Shown here piece by piece: positions 1-6,295 of a stretch of DNA of 21,449 nt. The translations under genes were made by a program, and so were the position numbers. The stretch is taken from the IMG/VR virus record IMGVR_UViG_3300025289_000138, positions 1 to 21,449 of that record. The stretch is one strand, 5' to 3'. Source of the stretch: a virus. The notes under the pieces are model-generated. The model made no database searches, was not told the origin of the DNA, and saw only the letters and a program-made list of their open reading frames with translations. Each line of letters opens with the position of its first letter. Position 1 is the first letter of the stretch.

Positions 1-15
1 GATGGATACTGTCAT
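1..15 (-). CDS. 5' end of a gene running off the left edge (partial)
   Basis: An ATG at 15 overlaps the TGA of the gp10-like gene in an ATGA junction, and five codons (MTVSI) are visible before the window ends. AAGGA lies directly before the ATG. Tail completion genes of this kind are often followed by another tail completion or terminator gene, but nothing can be said about this product. The call rests only on the overlap style seen elsewhere in the window. Confidence 0.4.
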
Positions 16-611
16 TCCTTCGACCACGCGTTCAGGATGCGATCCACTGCTGCGTCCATGACTTTGACGATGTAGGTTTGCGATGCCTCAAACGCCTTCG
101 TGAACATGAATGCGCCTTTCGTGCCAACGCGTTTGATTTTTTTCGCGATCGCCCAGGCCAGGCTCCAATCCTCTTTGCGCTGCTGTTCGCGTTTGCCAGT
201 GCGCGCATGCCGTCCGATCTTGCTGGCCGCGACTTTATACGTTCCGGCTAATCCCTTGCGCCGCACCCACAGTGCAATGGCCTCGACCGGCGGCATCTTG
301 CCCGGCTTGCGCCCAAACTCGACTGCATTCACTTTCGGCTCATAATCGCTGCTCGACACGACGCCTTCTAGATCGATGCCACTGATGCTCACTCTCAATC
401 CAGTGATCTCATCATAGATGCTCTCGCGTAGCACGCCGGTGTTCACTGGCACACGTTCGACAACTTGCGCTGCCGTGTAGCCGAGCGCATCGTCTAATCC
501 GATGCGCAACTCACGTTCGGCAATGCGTGGCCCGCTCATTGGAAACTTCGCCACGAAGCGATCCACTTGTGAGGTATCGATCTCGATGGACAACGGATCA
601 GCCATCGTCAC
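12..611 (-). CDS. HK97 gp10-like tail completion / head-tail joining protein
   Basis: A 199-residue protein resembling the HK97 gp10 family, which sits at the head-tail interface. Seen: an N-terminal segment rich in charged residues (residues 8-40), a VERVPVNTGVLRESI stretch (around 51-65) of the type V-P-V-x-T-G-x-L-R-x-S that marks this family, a later AVEFGRKPGKMPP segment, and a C-terminal helix (around 175-199). The start is a GTG that overlaps the stop of the 2H gene (GTGA) and has GGAG seven bases upstream. An ATG at 605 is the alternative. The protein is longer than the usual 110-150 residues because of a basic insertion around 118-160. Its position after the adaptor and 2H genes fits a tail completion role. 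The family assignment is from motif memory, not a search. Confidence 0.75.
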   Translation of the reverse strand: MTMADPLSIEIDTSQVDRFVAKFPMSGPRIAERELRIGLDDALGYTAAQVVERVPVNTGVLRESIYDEITGLRVSISGIDLEGVVSSSDYEPKVNAVEFGRKPGKMPPVEAIALWVRRKGLAGTYKVAASKIGRHARTGKREQQRKEDWSLAWAIAKKIKRVGTKGAFMFTKAFEASQTYIVKVMDAAVDRILNAWSKE

Positions 612-1213
612 AGTTCAACTCCATAAAGTGGAATAGCTGTCTGCCGACCATCTTGTGCTGAAAACATCAGACTATCAATCTGAGCTTCGAGGCCGTTAAA
701 TTCCATCGCTCCAATGTGTGCCCGTCCCATGCCTTTTTTGACGTGGGCTATTGTTGCATGCGGATGATACTCAGGATATGTGTCAGAATTGATGAGCGAG
801 CTTGAGACCAGTCCATTGAGTGCAATCAGACCCTCGCCGGAACATTCGATCATGACTACATCATATTCCGGTGATTCGTCGAAGATATTCACCTCACCTA
901 AACGAATCAAGAATGAAGCAACTCGCTCGTTCTGGATAAGATGCAGAATGTCCAATGGATTGTTTGTGTGCAATCCATATTTTACCGTGACATAAATCTT
1001 ATATTGCCGTCCGAGCGATGAGTCGTCGAGTTTTCGATAAAGCTCCATGTCGGGAACATGGTATTGTCCCCAATCTGCAATGCGATAAGAAATCGGTCTC
1101 AGCAAATCGGCCATGACGCTGCTATATTTGTGTTCCTGTCCTGCCACGGACTGATCAGGTTGAAAATAGCCTGCCAGTGTCAGCATTGCTAGGGTCAGCT
1201 CGCTAAGTGCCAT
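608..1213 (-). CDS. 2H phosphoesterase / 2'-5' RNA ligase-like protein with a changed first motif
   Basis: A 201-residue protein that reads like the phage branch of the 2H (two-histidine) phosphoesterase superfamily, enzymes acting on 2',3'-cyclic or 2'-5' phosphodiester bonds. Seen: the core YVTVKYGLHT (around 74-83), a strand-rich middle with FDESPEYDVVMIE, and the second motif HPHATIAHVKKG (around 150-161). In the family the first motif is normally H-x-T ahead of the K-Y-G-L-H string. Here that His position is Tyr, while the second H-A-T is intact. The N-terminal 55 residues are additional and not recognised. It begins three bases after the adaptor gene's TAG and lies among head-completion genes. 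Loss of one catalytic His suggests a binding role or reduced activity, but this is an inference. Confidence 0.75.
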   Translation of the reverse strand: MALSELTLAMLTLAGYFQPDQSVAGQEHKYSSVMADLLRPISYRIADWGQYHVPDMELYRKLDDSSLGRQYKIYVTVKYGLHTNNPLDILHLIQNERVASFLIRLGEVNIFDESPEYDVVMIECSGEGLIALNGLVSSSLINSDTYPEYHPHATIAHVKKGMGRAHIGAMEFNGLEAQIDSLMFSAQDGRQTAIPLYGVEL

Positions 1214-1216
1214 TCT

Positions 1217-2425
1217 CTATCGCCTGCGTTTCTCGTGATAAATGAAGTCACGCGGCGAGTACGTGCCACGATCGAGATCGCCAAACTTCATCGCGGCAGT
1301 CACTGTAGCTTCCTCACCGATGCCAAGCAGTGCCTCATATTCGCGCAGAAAATTAGCGGCGCGGCTGGCATACACGTCGCTCTGATTGCGCCGATCCGCG
1401 ATGTCGGCAGATAAACCGCTGTCGATGTTCTGCGCGTACTTCGCTGCCAGCCACACGCAGACGTAATGCGCACCGAGTGAGCATGCTGCCTCGAAGTGTC
1501 CCAATGGGATGTCCACTGCTGCCGGTGATCCATTGAATACATAGCGGCCTGGATAATACAGACGGATCGTATCAGTCGATGCAGGTCGATGATTCGGCAG
1601 GTAGAGGTACTCGGTGTCATCGACCAAGATGATCTCAAAGTCCTCGTCCTCCAATAGCTGTGGCACTTCGTCTGCCGAGATCGTCGGTGCCGGGATGTCG
1701 GCATCCTTGATGTTGGAGTCCCGATACGACCAATCAGGCAGTGATGCGATGACCTCGATCACACCGGCGCTGGCTGTGCCATACGCGGTCCACACTGTAC
1801 CGTTATAGGTAAACAGCGTATTGGCCACACTGGACTGATCGACACCCAACACGATCTCGGTTGCGCCATTCGTGTAGCTATAGCTCGATGGCACCAGCAC
1901 CACATAGTACGTGCCGGCTGCCAATGGACGCGGATCGGCGAATTGAAACTCGACCTTACCCGCCTCGAATCCGAGCGGCAGCGCAGTTAATGATGTGAGG
2001 CTGTTGGACGTTTGTAGCGCACTTGATCCGGGCAGGCTCGTTGAGTCGCCGCGAATCTGGCAGGTTATCGTACCGGCTGGACTGCCCGTGCGTCGCAATA
2101 GCACACGCACCGCGTGCACCTGCATCCGGCGCGAGAGAGTAAACTTGATCGCCAACTGTTGATCCGCGCCGCTGCTGGTCACATCGACTGCTGCATCACG
2201 CGTCGTGTCGGCCACATTCACGATCTGACCGTGGAGAATGTAGTACGCGCTGCTGTCACCGGCGAAGTCTACTGTACGGATCCGTGGTTTGTCCTGGCTG
2301 TAACGCGAGAGCGCCGAATCGAGCGCCAGCACTTTATCCGCTGCTGTCACCTGCCGTGCATCGATGCCGCGCAGGATGGCATCGAGTTTATCGGTGAAAT
2401 CGGATTGCAAGATACGGCGTGCCAT
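1217..2425 (-). CDS. Head-tail adaptor (connector)-like protein with an inserted beta-sandwich domain
   Basis: A 402-residue protein. Residues 1-65 and about 228-402 together read as one connector-type protein: an N-terminal helix, a KPRIRTVDFAGDSSAYYIL strand, then later PDWSYRDSNIKDADIPAP, an acidic EDEDFEI loop and C-terminal helices with HFEAACSLGAHYVCVWLAAKYA and an SDVYASRAANFLREYEALL helix. Between them, residues about 85-200 form a separate beta-rich module with LPGSSALQTSN and PLAAGTYYVVLVPSS. Its pattern (small Gly/Ser/Pro loop, then the 'L-x-x-G-T-Y-Y' strand) is typical of jelly-roll or carbohydrate-binding folds. The ATG directly follows the TAG of the upstream 34-residue ORF. 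Inferred role: joining portal to tail, with the extra domain displayed outside. Confidence 0.65.
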   Translation of the reverse strand: MARRILQSDFTDKLDAILRGIDARQVTAADKVLALDSALSRYSQDKPRIRTVDFAGDSSAYYILHGQIVNVADTTRDAAVDVTSSGADQQLAIKFTLSRRMQVHAVRVLLRRTGSPAGTITCQIRGDSTSLPGSSALQTSNSLTSLTALPLGFEAGKVEFQFADPRPLAAGTYYVVLVPSSYSYTNGATEIVLGVDQSSVANTLFTYNGTVWTAYGTASAGVIEVIASLPDWSYRDSNIKDADIPAPTISADEVPQLLEDEDFEIILVDDTEYLYLPNHRPASTDTIRLYYPGRYVFNGSPAAVDIPLGHFEAACSLGAHYVCVWLAAKYAQNIDSGLSADIADRRNQSDVYASRAANFLREYEALLGIGEEATVTAAMKFGDLDRGTYSPRDFIYHEKRRR

Positions 2426-2530
2426 CTACATCAGTCCTATCATCTGCGCGATCTTGAGCAAAGCAATGGTGATCACGATCCACATAGAGAGACCGATCAG
2501 AGTGCCAGTGAACCATACTCTCCTATCCAC
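2426..2530 (-). CDS. 34-residue single-pass membrane protein
   Basis: A tiny ORF filling the gap between two structural genes. It starts at GTG (2530) with GGAG seven bases upstream, the GGAG lying inside the last codons of the previous gene. It ends in TAG immediately before the ATG of the adaptor gene. The peptide has a basic N-terminus (MDRRVW) and one hydrophobic span (LIGLSMWIVITIALLKIAQ), as expected for a small inner-membrane protein with the N-terminus inside. The function is unknown. Exact fit into the gap, the good ribosome binding site and the clear membrane segment argue that it is real. Confidence 0.6.
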   Translation of the reverse strand: MDRRVWFTGTLIGLSMWIVITIALLKIAQMIGLM

Positions 2531-2531
2531 A

Positions 2532-2882
2532 TCAAGGCTCCAGATAGAGGATCAGGCTCGCCGTCTTGGCATCGCCACCGTTGGCGATGGTCAGCGTGAG
2601 CGGGCCGACAACTGGCTGCATGTCTTCTACAGCATTGCCAGCCGAATAGACTAGTGCCACACCCGCTGCATCTTCAACCTGCTTGCGCACTAAGTGCATT
2701 CCTGCTGCAAGTGTAGTTTTAGTGAAGAGCGTGATCGCTTCAGCATTAGCGATCGTCACGTCCACTGCTGCTGCTGTGCCGAGGACGACCGCAACACCGT
2801 AGAGCCTGCCGTTCAGATTCGGCGTCGTCTTGGAGGCTACACCACTGGCGTTCGTTGTGAAGTCCCACCGGAATGTATCCAT
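2532..2882 (-). CDS. Small probable head or decoration protein, unknown family
   Basis: A 116-residue protein starting at ATG 2882 with AGAGGA four bases upstream. The frame is open further upstream, but that part crosses a GC-rich hairpin and is rejected. The sequence alternates short strands and Gly/Ala turns (DFTTNASGVASKT, RLYGVAVVLGTAAAVDV, QPVVGPLTLTIANGGDAKTASLILYLE), suggesting an all-beta fold. I do not recognise the family with certainty. Proteins of this size and position, between capsid and connector genes, are often decoration or head-completion proteins, so that is the inferred role. Confidence 0.7.
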   Translation of the reverse strand: MDTFRWDFTTNASGVASKTTPNLNGRLYGVAVVLGTAAAVDVTIANAEAITLFTKTTLAAGMHLVRKQVEDAAGVALVYSAGNAVEDMQPVVGPLTLTIANGGDAKTASLILYLEP

Positions 2883-2890
2883 CTGATCCT

Positions 2891-2940
2891 CTCTAAAACA
2901 ATGAGCGCGGCGCGCGGGTTCACCGCATCCGCCGCGCTCA
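2891..2940 (-). terminator. Terminator-like hairpin in a leader
   Basis: An 11-bp perfect stem (2902-2912 with 2930-2940) and a 17-base loop are followed on the minus strand by TTGTTTTAGAG. It sits between the 95-residue gene and the gene at 2532-2882. The T tract is broken by a G and the loop is long, so it may only partly terminate, which would set expression levels inside the operon. Confidence 0.45.
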
Positions 2941-2956
2941 ACTGGCTCCATTGAGC

Positions 2957-3244
2957 TTACTTCTTGCTCTTGTGCAGTCGCACGTCCTTCGCTGAGACTT
3001 TGCCACTCTCGCGATGCGCCTCAACGTCTTTCAGATCAACACCCAACTCGGCGGCAGCTTGCCGCGCTTCGTCGGATGCCTTGACTTCCGGTGCCGGTGC
3101 TCCTGTTGGCTCAACTGCTGGCGGCCAAGTGAGCTTCGGCCCGCTGATCAACACGACGACAACGCGATCAGGATACTCATGCCAGGCCAACACGTCGGCA
3201 GCTTTGATATTCAGCCCTTCGAGTGCTTCTTCGAGTTTAGGCAT
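2957..3244 (-). CDS. Small protein with a C-terminal E3-binding (PSBD)-like helical motif
   Basis: A 95-residue protein. Its start overlaps the end of the 119-residue gene by 8 bases. The N-terminal half (residues 1-42) has alternating strands (VLAWHEYPDRVVVVLISG). A Pro/Ala linker (residues 43-56, PPAVEPTGAPAPEV) follows. The last 40 residues read DEARQAAAELGVDLKDVEAH then ESGKVSAKDVR, which matches the pattern of the peripheral subunit-binding domain of 2-oxoacid dehydrogenase E2 chains (A-R-x-x-A-x-E-x-G-[IV]-D-L ... G-x-[VI]-x-x-x-D-V). Similar small helical modules occur in phage head proteins. The function here is unknown; it may bind another virion protein. Confidence 0.65.
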   Translation of the reverse strand: MPKLEEALEGLNIKAADVLAWHEYPDRVVVVLISGPKLTWPPAVEPTGAPAPEVKASDEARQAAAELGVDLKDVEAHRESGKVSAKDVRLHKSKK

Positions 3245-3596
3245 TCTTCGCGCCGAGCAAGCAGGTCATCACGATGCCCACGCGTGTATCGGCTGCCGCG
3301 CTGTTGGCATCAAACGAGATCACGCTGCCAGCGGCAACAGCAACGGGTGTTTGTGCACCGCCGAGATGCGTCGATTTCCACGTGCCCGGTGTGGCCTTCG
3401 TCGCGCAGACGATGCCATCGATGGCCGCCGATCCATTGTCATTGATATCGATGGTCAGACCCGCGTCATCAGCCGATGGCGAACAGGTCACCCCGACGAT
3501 AGTAAACGGGAAGTCGAACGTGAGATACCGAAACAGCGCACCGAGTGTAACACCGACTTCACCTTCGACGAACGAGATGGTAAACAAGTCTCCCAT
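3237..3596 (-). CDS. Probable beta-rich virion protein, unknown family
   Basis: A 119-residue protein starting at ATG 3596 with AAGGAG five bases upstream, one of the clearest ribosome binding sites in the window. It follows the fibre-like gene by 9 bases. The sequence is strand-rich with polar turns (FTISFVEGEVGVTLG, FPFTIVGVTCSPSADDAG, GSVISFDANSAAADTRVGIVMTCLLG) and has no signal peptide or membrane segment. I do not recognise the family. The pattern resembles short jelly-roll or Ig-like decoration proteins, and the neighbourhood directly after capsid genes supports a surface role. This is inference only. Confidence 0.65.
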   Translation of the reverse strand: MGDLFTISFVEGEVGVTLGALFRYLTFDFPFTIVGVTCSPSADDAGLTIDINDNGSAAIDGIVCATKATPGTWKSTHLGGAQTPVAVAAGSVISFDANSAAADTRVGIVMTCLLGAKNA

Positions 3597-3605
3597 GTTA
3601 GCTCC

Positions 3606-4445
3606 TTAACGTGTTGCGATGCAATGCACCGTGAGGTTATCCGTCCAGGCCGCGCCCGTAATATCGAACACACCCAGCGTGACACTCGTTGCGTTCGTCG
3701 CGCTGATATACACCGTCTCAGTGAGCGCGCCCGTGTTGACGATTCCACAGATCACTTCGGTCGGGGTCGTTCCGACACCGTGCGCCAGCAACACATTATT
3801 GCTGACGCTGCCAGTGAAACCGACGAGCGGACCGGTGAACGCGACGCCATCCAACACCAATGAACCGCCCACAGTTATGTTACCGGTGCTGCTGATGGTC
3901 GTGTTCACGTTCAATTCATCATTGATCGTGACCGCGCCTGCACCCGTATTGTTCATCGTTGTCATATCGATGTTGCCAGCGGTGCTGAGGCTATCAAAAT
4001 CGCCATTCGCATCGACATTCATCGCCGCGTTGAAATCCGTTGCACCGTTGAAGGTCGCTGCGCCTGCAATACTTGATGCGCCTCCAACACTCAACGTTCC
4101 AGTTGCTGTGATGTTGCGTCCAGTCAAATCGTTACTACCGACGCTGACACCACCTGTCCAACCGGCCGAGGTGAAGTCACCGACTTTCGACCCACCCGCA
4201 CTGACACCGATGTCATTCGCGCCGACGCGATAAAAGCCCACGTCGGTATCGCCAGTGAAACCCAACGACGGCTCTGATACCGAGCCGTCATCGACATGCA
4301 CTGCACCGAAGTGCGTGACACCGAATGGCTCAACGGTGATCACTTCGCGTCTGTTCAGCAGCGTCACAGACAGAATGAGTGCCACTGCTGCCGCGAGAGT
4401 AACGCCGACAGCTAACCAACCTTTCAGCTCAAAGTTGCTTTTCAT
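3606..4445 (-). CDS. Fibre-like repeat protein with an N-terminal membrane anchor
   Basis: A 279-residue protein starting at ATG 4445, two bases after the capsid stop, with a GGGG ribosome site. Residues 1-8 are polar, about 9-28 are a hydrophobic helix (WLAVGVTLAAAVALILSVTLL) followed by RRE, so it looks like a signal anchor or uncleaved signal peptide. The rest is Gly/Thr/Asn-rich and short-period: GFTGDTDVGFYRVGAND resembles a motif common in phage head and tail fibres ('F-x-G-D-x-D-T-G-x-Y-R'), then many x-G-[SN]-[IL] steps (ITATGTLSVGGASSIAGAAT) that suggest a beta-helix or beta-prism. The C-terminal third (around 215-279) reads as a compact beta domain. A membrane anchor on a fibre-like protein is unusual for a virion component. 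Confidence 0.7.
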   Translation of the reverse strand: MKSNFELKGWLAVGVTLAAAVALILSVTLLNRREVITVEPFGVTHFGAVHVDDGSVSEPSLGFTGDTDVGFYRVGANDIGVSAGGSKVGDFTSAGWTGGVSVGSNDLTGRNITATGTLSVGGASSIAGAATFNGATDFNAAMNVDANGDFDSLSTAGNIDMTTMNNTGAGAVTINDELNVNTTISSTGNITVGGSLVLDGVAFTGPLVGFTGSVSNNVLLAHGVGTTPTEVICGIVNTGALTETVYISATNATSVTLGVFDITGAAWTDNLTVHCIATR

Positions 4446-4447
4446 AG

Positions 4448-6295
4448 CTACCCCGCGACGTTGGACTTGTGCAGCGAGCGCCAATCGGCAACCGGTGCAA
4501 CGCGATAGGTCGATGAGAACTCAAACCCGAATTGCCGCACCTTGTAGCGGATCGCATCGTTGGTCAGCAGCGCACCGGTCTTTTCGTCGGATGCCTCGAA
4601 CAGCTCCGGCGTGCGCTTGCCGCGCAACCAGATCAGCTTGATCGGGCTGACACCACCAGGCTTAGCAACGAGTGCCCAGTCGGTTACATCCGTCCAGACC
4701 GGCACTTCCAGCACTTTGATCTTGCGATAGTAGGGGTTCGGGTCGTTGTCTGCGCTGCCAGGTATTTTCTCAGCGTCGATGATACGTTCGGTTGTCGCAG
4801 TGAGATCGATCGGCACGAGCACATGCGTCGGCATGACATCGAGGCCGAGTCGGCGACCGACACCGAGCGGCTGATCGGTCTGCTTCTTCATGGCGATCAC
4901 GGCAGCATTGATGGCTGCCCAAGACATTGCCGTTGTGAGCAAGTTAGCGTGTCCACCCGCGCTGGTGGCTGCTGTTGCGTTGAACAACGCACCGGTATCC
5001 GAGAGCACTGGGCCGGCCGCGGTGTTCGTTGTGAACACCTGCGCCACACGATCCGCAACGGTGTTGTACCAGCTCTTGCTGAGCCGATCGGGCAACGTGT
5101 TGAGCTTGTTGATCTTGTCGCGCAGGAAAGTTTCGAGGGTGATTTCGATGTAGTTGCCGCGCTTGACGGGTGCAGCCGTCTCTTCCTCGTCTTCCCAATC
5201 AAGCTCGGTGTAAGCATCGCCTTCGGGTACGATCGAGAGAGTCGTTGCACCGAACAGTCGAACGAGAGTCGCGCTGTCATAAGTGTCTACGTCCAATTCC
5301 TCGACAATCTCGTTCCACCACTGCTCCTGCACCGCGTAGTCGGCAGCCAACATGACGTTGACCGCGTTCTTGACTATGCTGGTCAGCGTGCCGGTGTTGA
5401 GGTTGGCTTCGAGTGCACGCGCGCTGAACCGGCCTTCGCCGAAGAAGTCGGCTTGACTGCGATCTCCGCCACCGGTCAAATCCCAATACCACTCGTCCAG
5501 GCCAGAGTAAAGCGGGATCGAACCAATTGAGCCACCGCCTGATTTCCAACCCTCGACCGCGCGCGCTGACAGGCCAAACGATGGATCGGCGATAACTTCT
5601 TGCGCTGCACCGATCACCGGTGCGCCATCCTTCCATTTCATGCCGAACGCGTTGACGAACTTGCGCACGCCATTCGGACCCCACACGCGCCGGACAAAGC
5701 CGAGGACGAATTGATCAGCCTCGTTCATGCCGAGTTTGACGCGCGCACGCGCGCCGCCGTGATCGGTCACACGGCCTGAATCGTCAGCCAGGAATGCCGC
5801 GCGATGCTTCTCGATGGCCGTTTTAATCACGTTGGCCTCGACCGCGCGTCCCTCAAACTGCTCACGGATCAGTTCACGAATCGGCTTTGACAAGCCCGAT
5901 TCGGTCAGCGCCGCTTCGAGTACCTGCCGCGACTGTGCAACACGCGCCGCTTCGAGGATGCGATCGGCAGTAGCATTCGCCTCGGCCAGCTTGCGATCGG
6001 CTTCAGCCAGCTTGCGATCGATGTCGGACAGCGTCGGCTTCGGCTCGACCGGCTTCTGACTGGTTGCTTTGACCACGGCCTCGATCGTGCGCAGCGCATA
6101 CTGCGCCGCCGCGATCTTGGCTTCGGTTGCCTGCTGTTGCGCTTCGGGTGTCACCACTTCGGCAGGCGGCGCGGCACTCAGACCCGCTTTGATCTGCTCC
6201 AGTTGCGCCTTGAGCTGCGCCTTCGCGTCGTCTGGCAACGCGCTGGCCTCCACCGCCGCGATCAGTTGATCGCATTGCTTGATTGCCTCTTCCAT
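4448..6295 (-). CDS. Nested in-frame scaffold - major capsid product
   Basis: An internal ATG at 6295 in the same frame as the protease-capsid fusion is preceded by GGGAGG (6301-6306) with a five-base spacer, better than the site of the full-length start. Translation from here gives 615 residues: an N-terminal helical, Ala/Glu-rich scaffold-like segment (MEEAIKQCDQLIAAVEASAL ..., about residues 1-150) and the Mu gpT-like capsid domain. Lambda uses the same design, with Nu3 scaffold starting inside protease gene C. It would let capsid subunits greatly outnumber the protease. That this start is used is inferred from the ribosome site. Confidence 0.65.
   Translation of the reverse strand: MEEAIKQCDQLIAAVEASALPDDAKAQLKAQLEQIKAGLSAAPPAEVVTPEAQQQATEAKIAAAQYALRTIEAVVKATSQKPVEPKPTLSDIDRKLAEADRKLAEANATADRILEAARVAQSRQVLEAALTESGLSKPIRELIREQFEGRAVEANVIKTAIEKHRAAFLADDSGRVTDHGGARARVKLGMNEADQFVLGFVRRVWGPNGVRKFVNAFGMKWKDGAPVIGAAQEVIADPSFGLSARAVEGWKSGGGSIGSIPLYSGLDEWYWDLTGGGDRSQADFFGEGRFSARALEANLNTGTLTSIVKNAVNVMLAADYAVQEQWWNEIVEELDVDTYDSATLVRLFGATTLSIVPEGDAYTELDWEDEEETAAPVKRGNYIEITLETFLRDKINKLNTLPDRLSKSWYNTVADRVAQVFTTNTAAGPVLSDTGALFNATAATSAGGHANLLTTAMSWAAINAAVIAMKKQTDQPLGVGRRLGLDVMPTHVLVPIDLTATTERIIDAEKIPGSADNDPNPYYRKIKVLEVPVWTDVTDWALVAKPGGVSPIKLIWLRGKRTPELFEASDEKTGALLTNDAIRYKVRQFGFEFSSTYRVAPVADWRSLHKSNVAG

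Noticed and set aside
3619-4233. 204-residue plus-strand ORF
   Set aside because: Antisense to the fibre-like gene, with no ribosome site and no neighbour on that strand.
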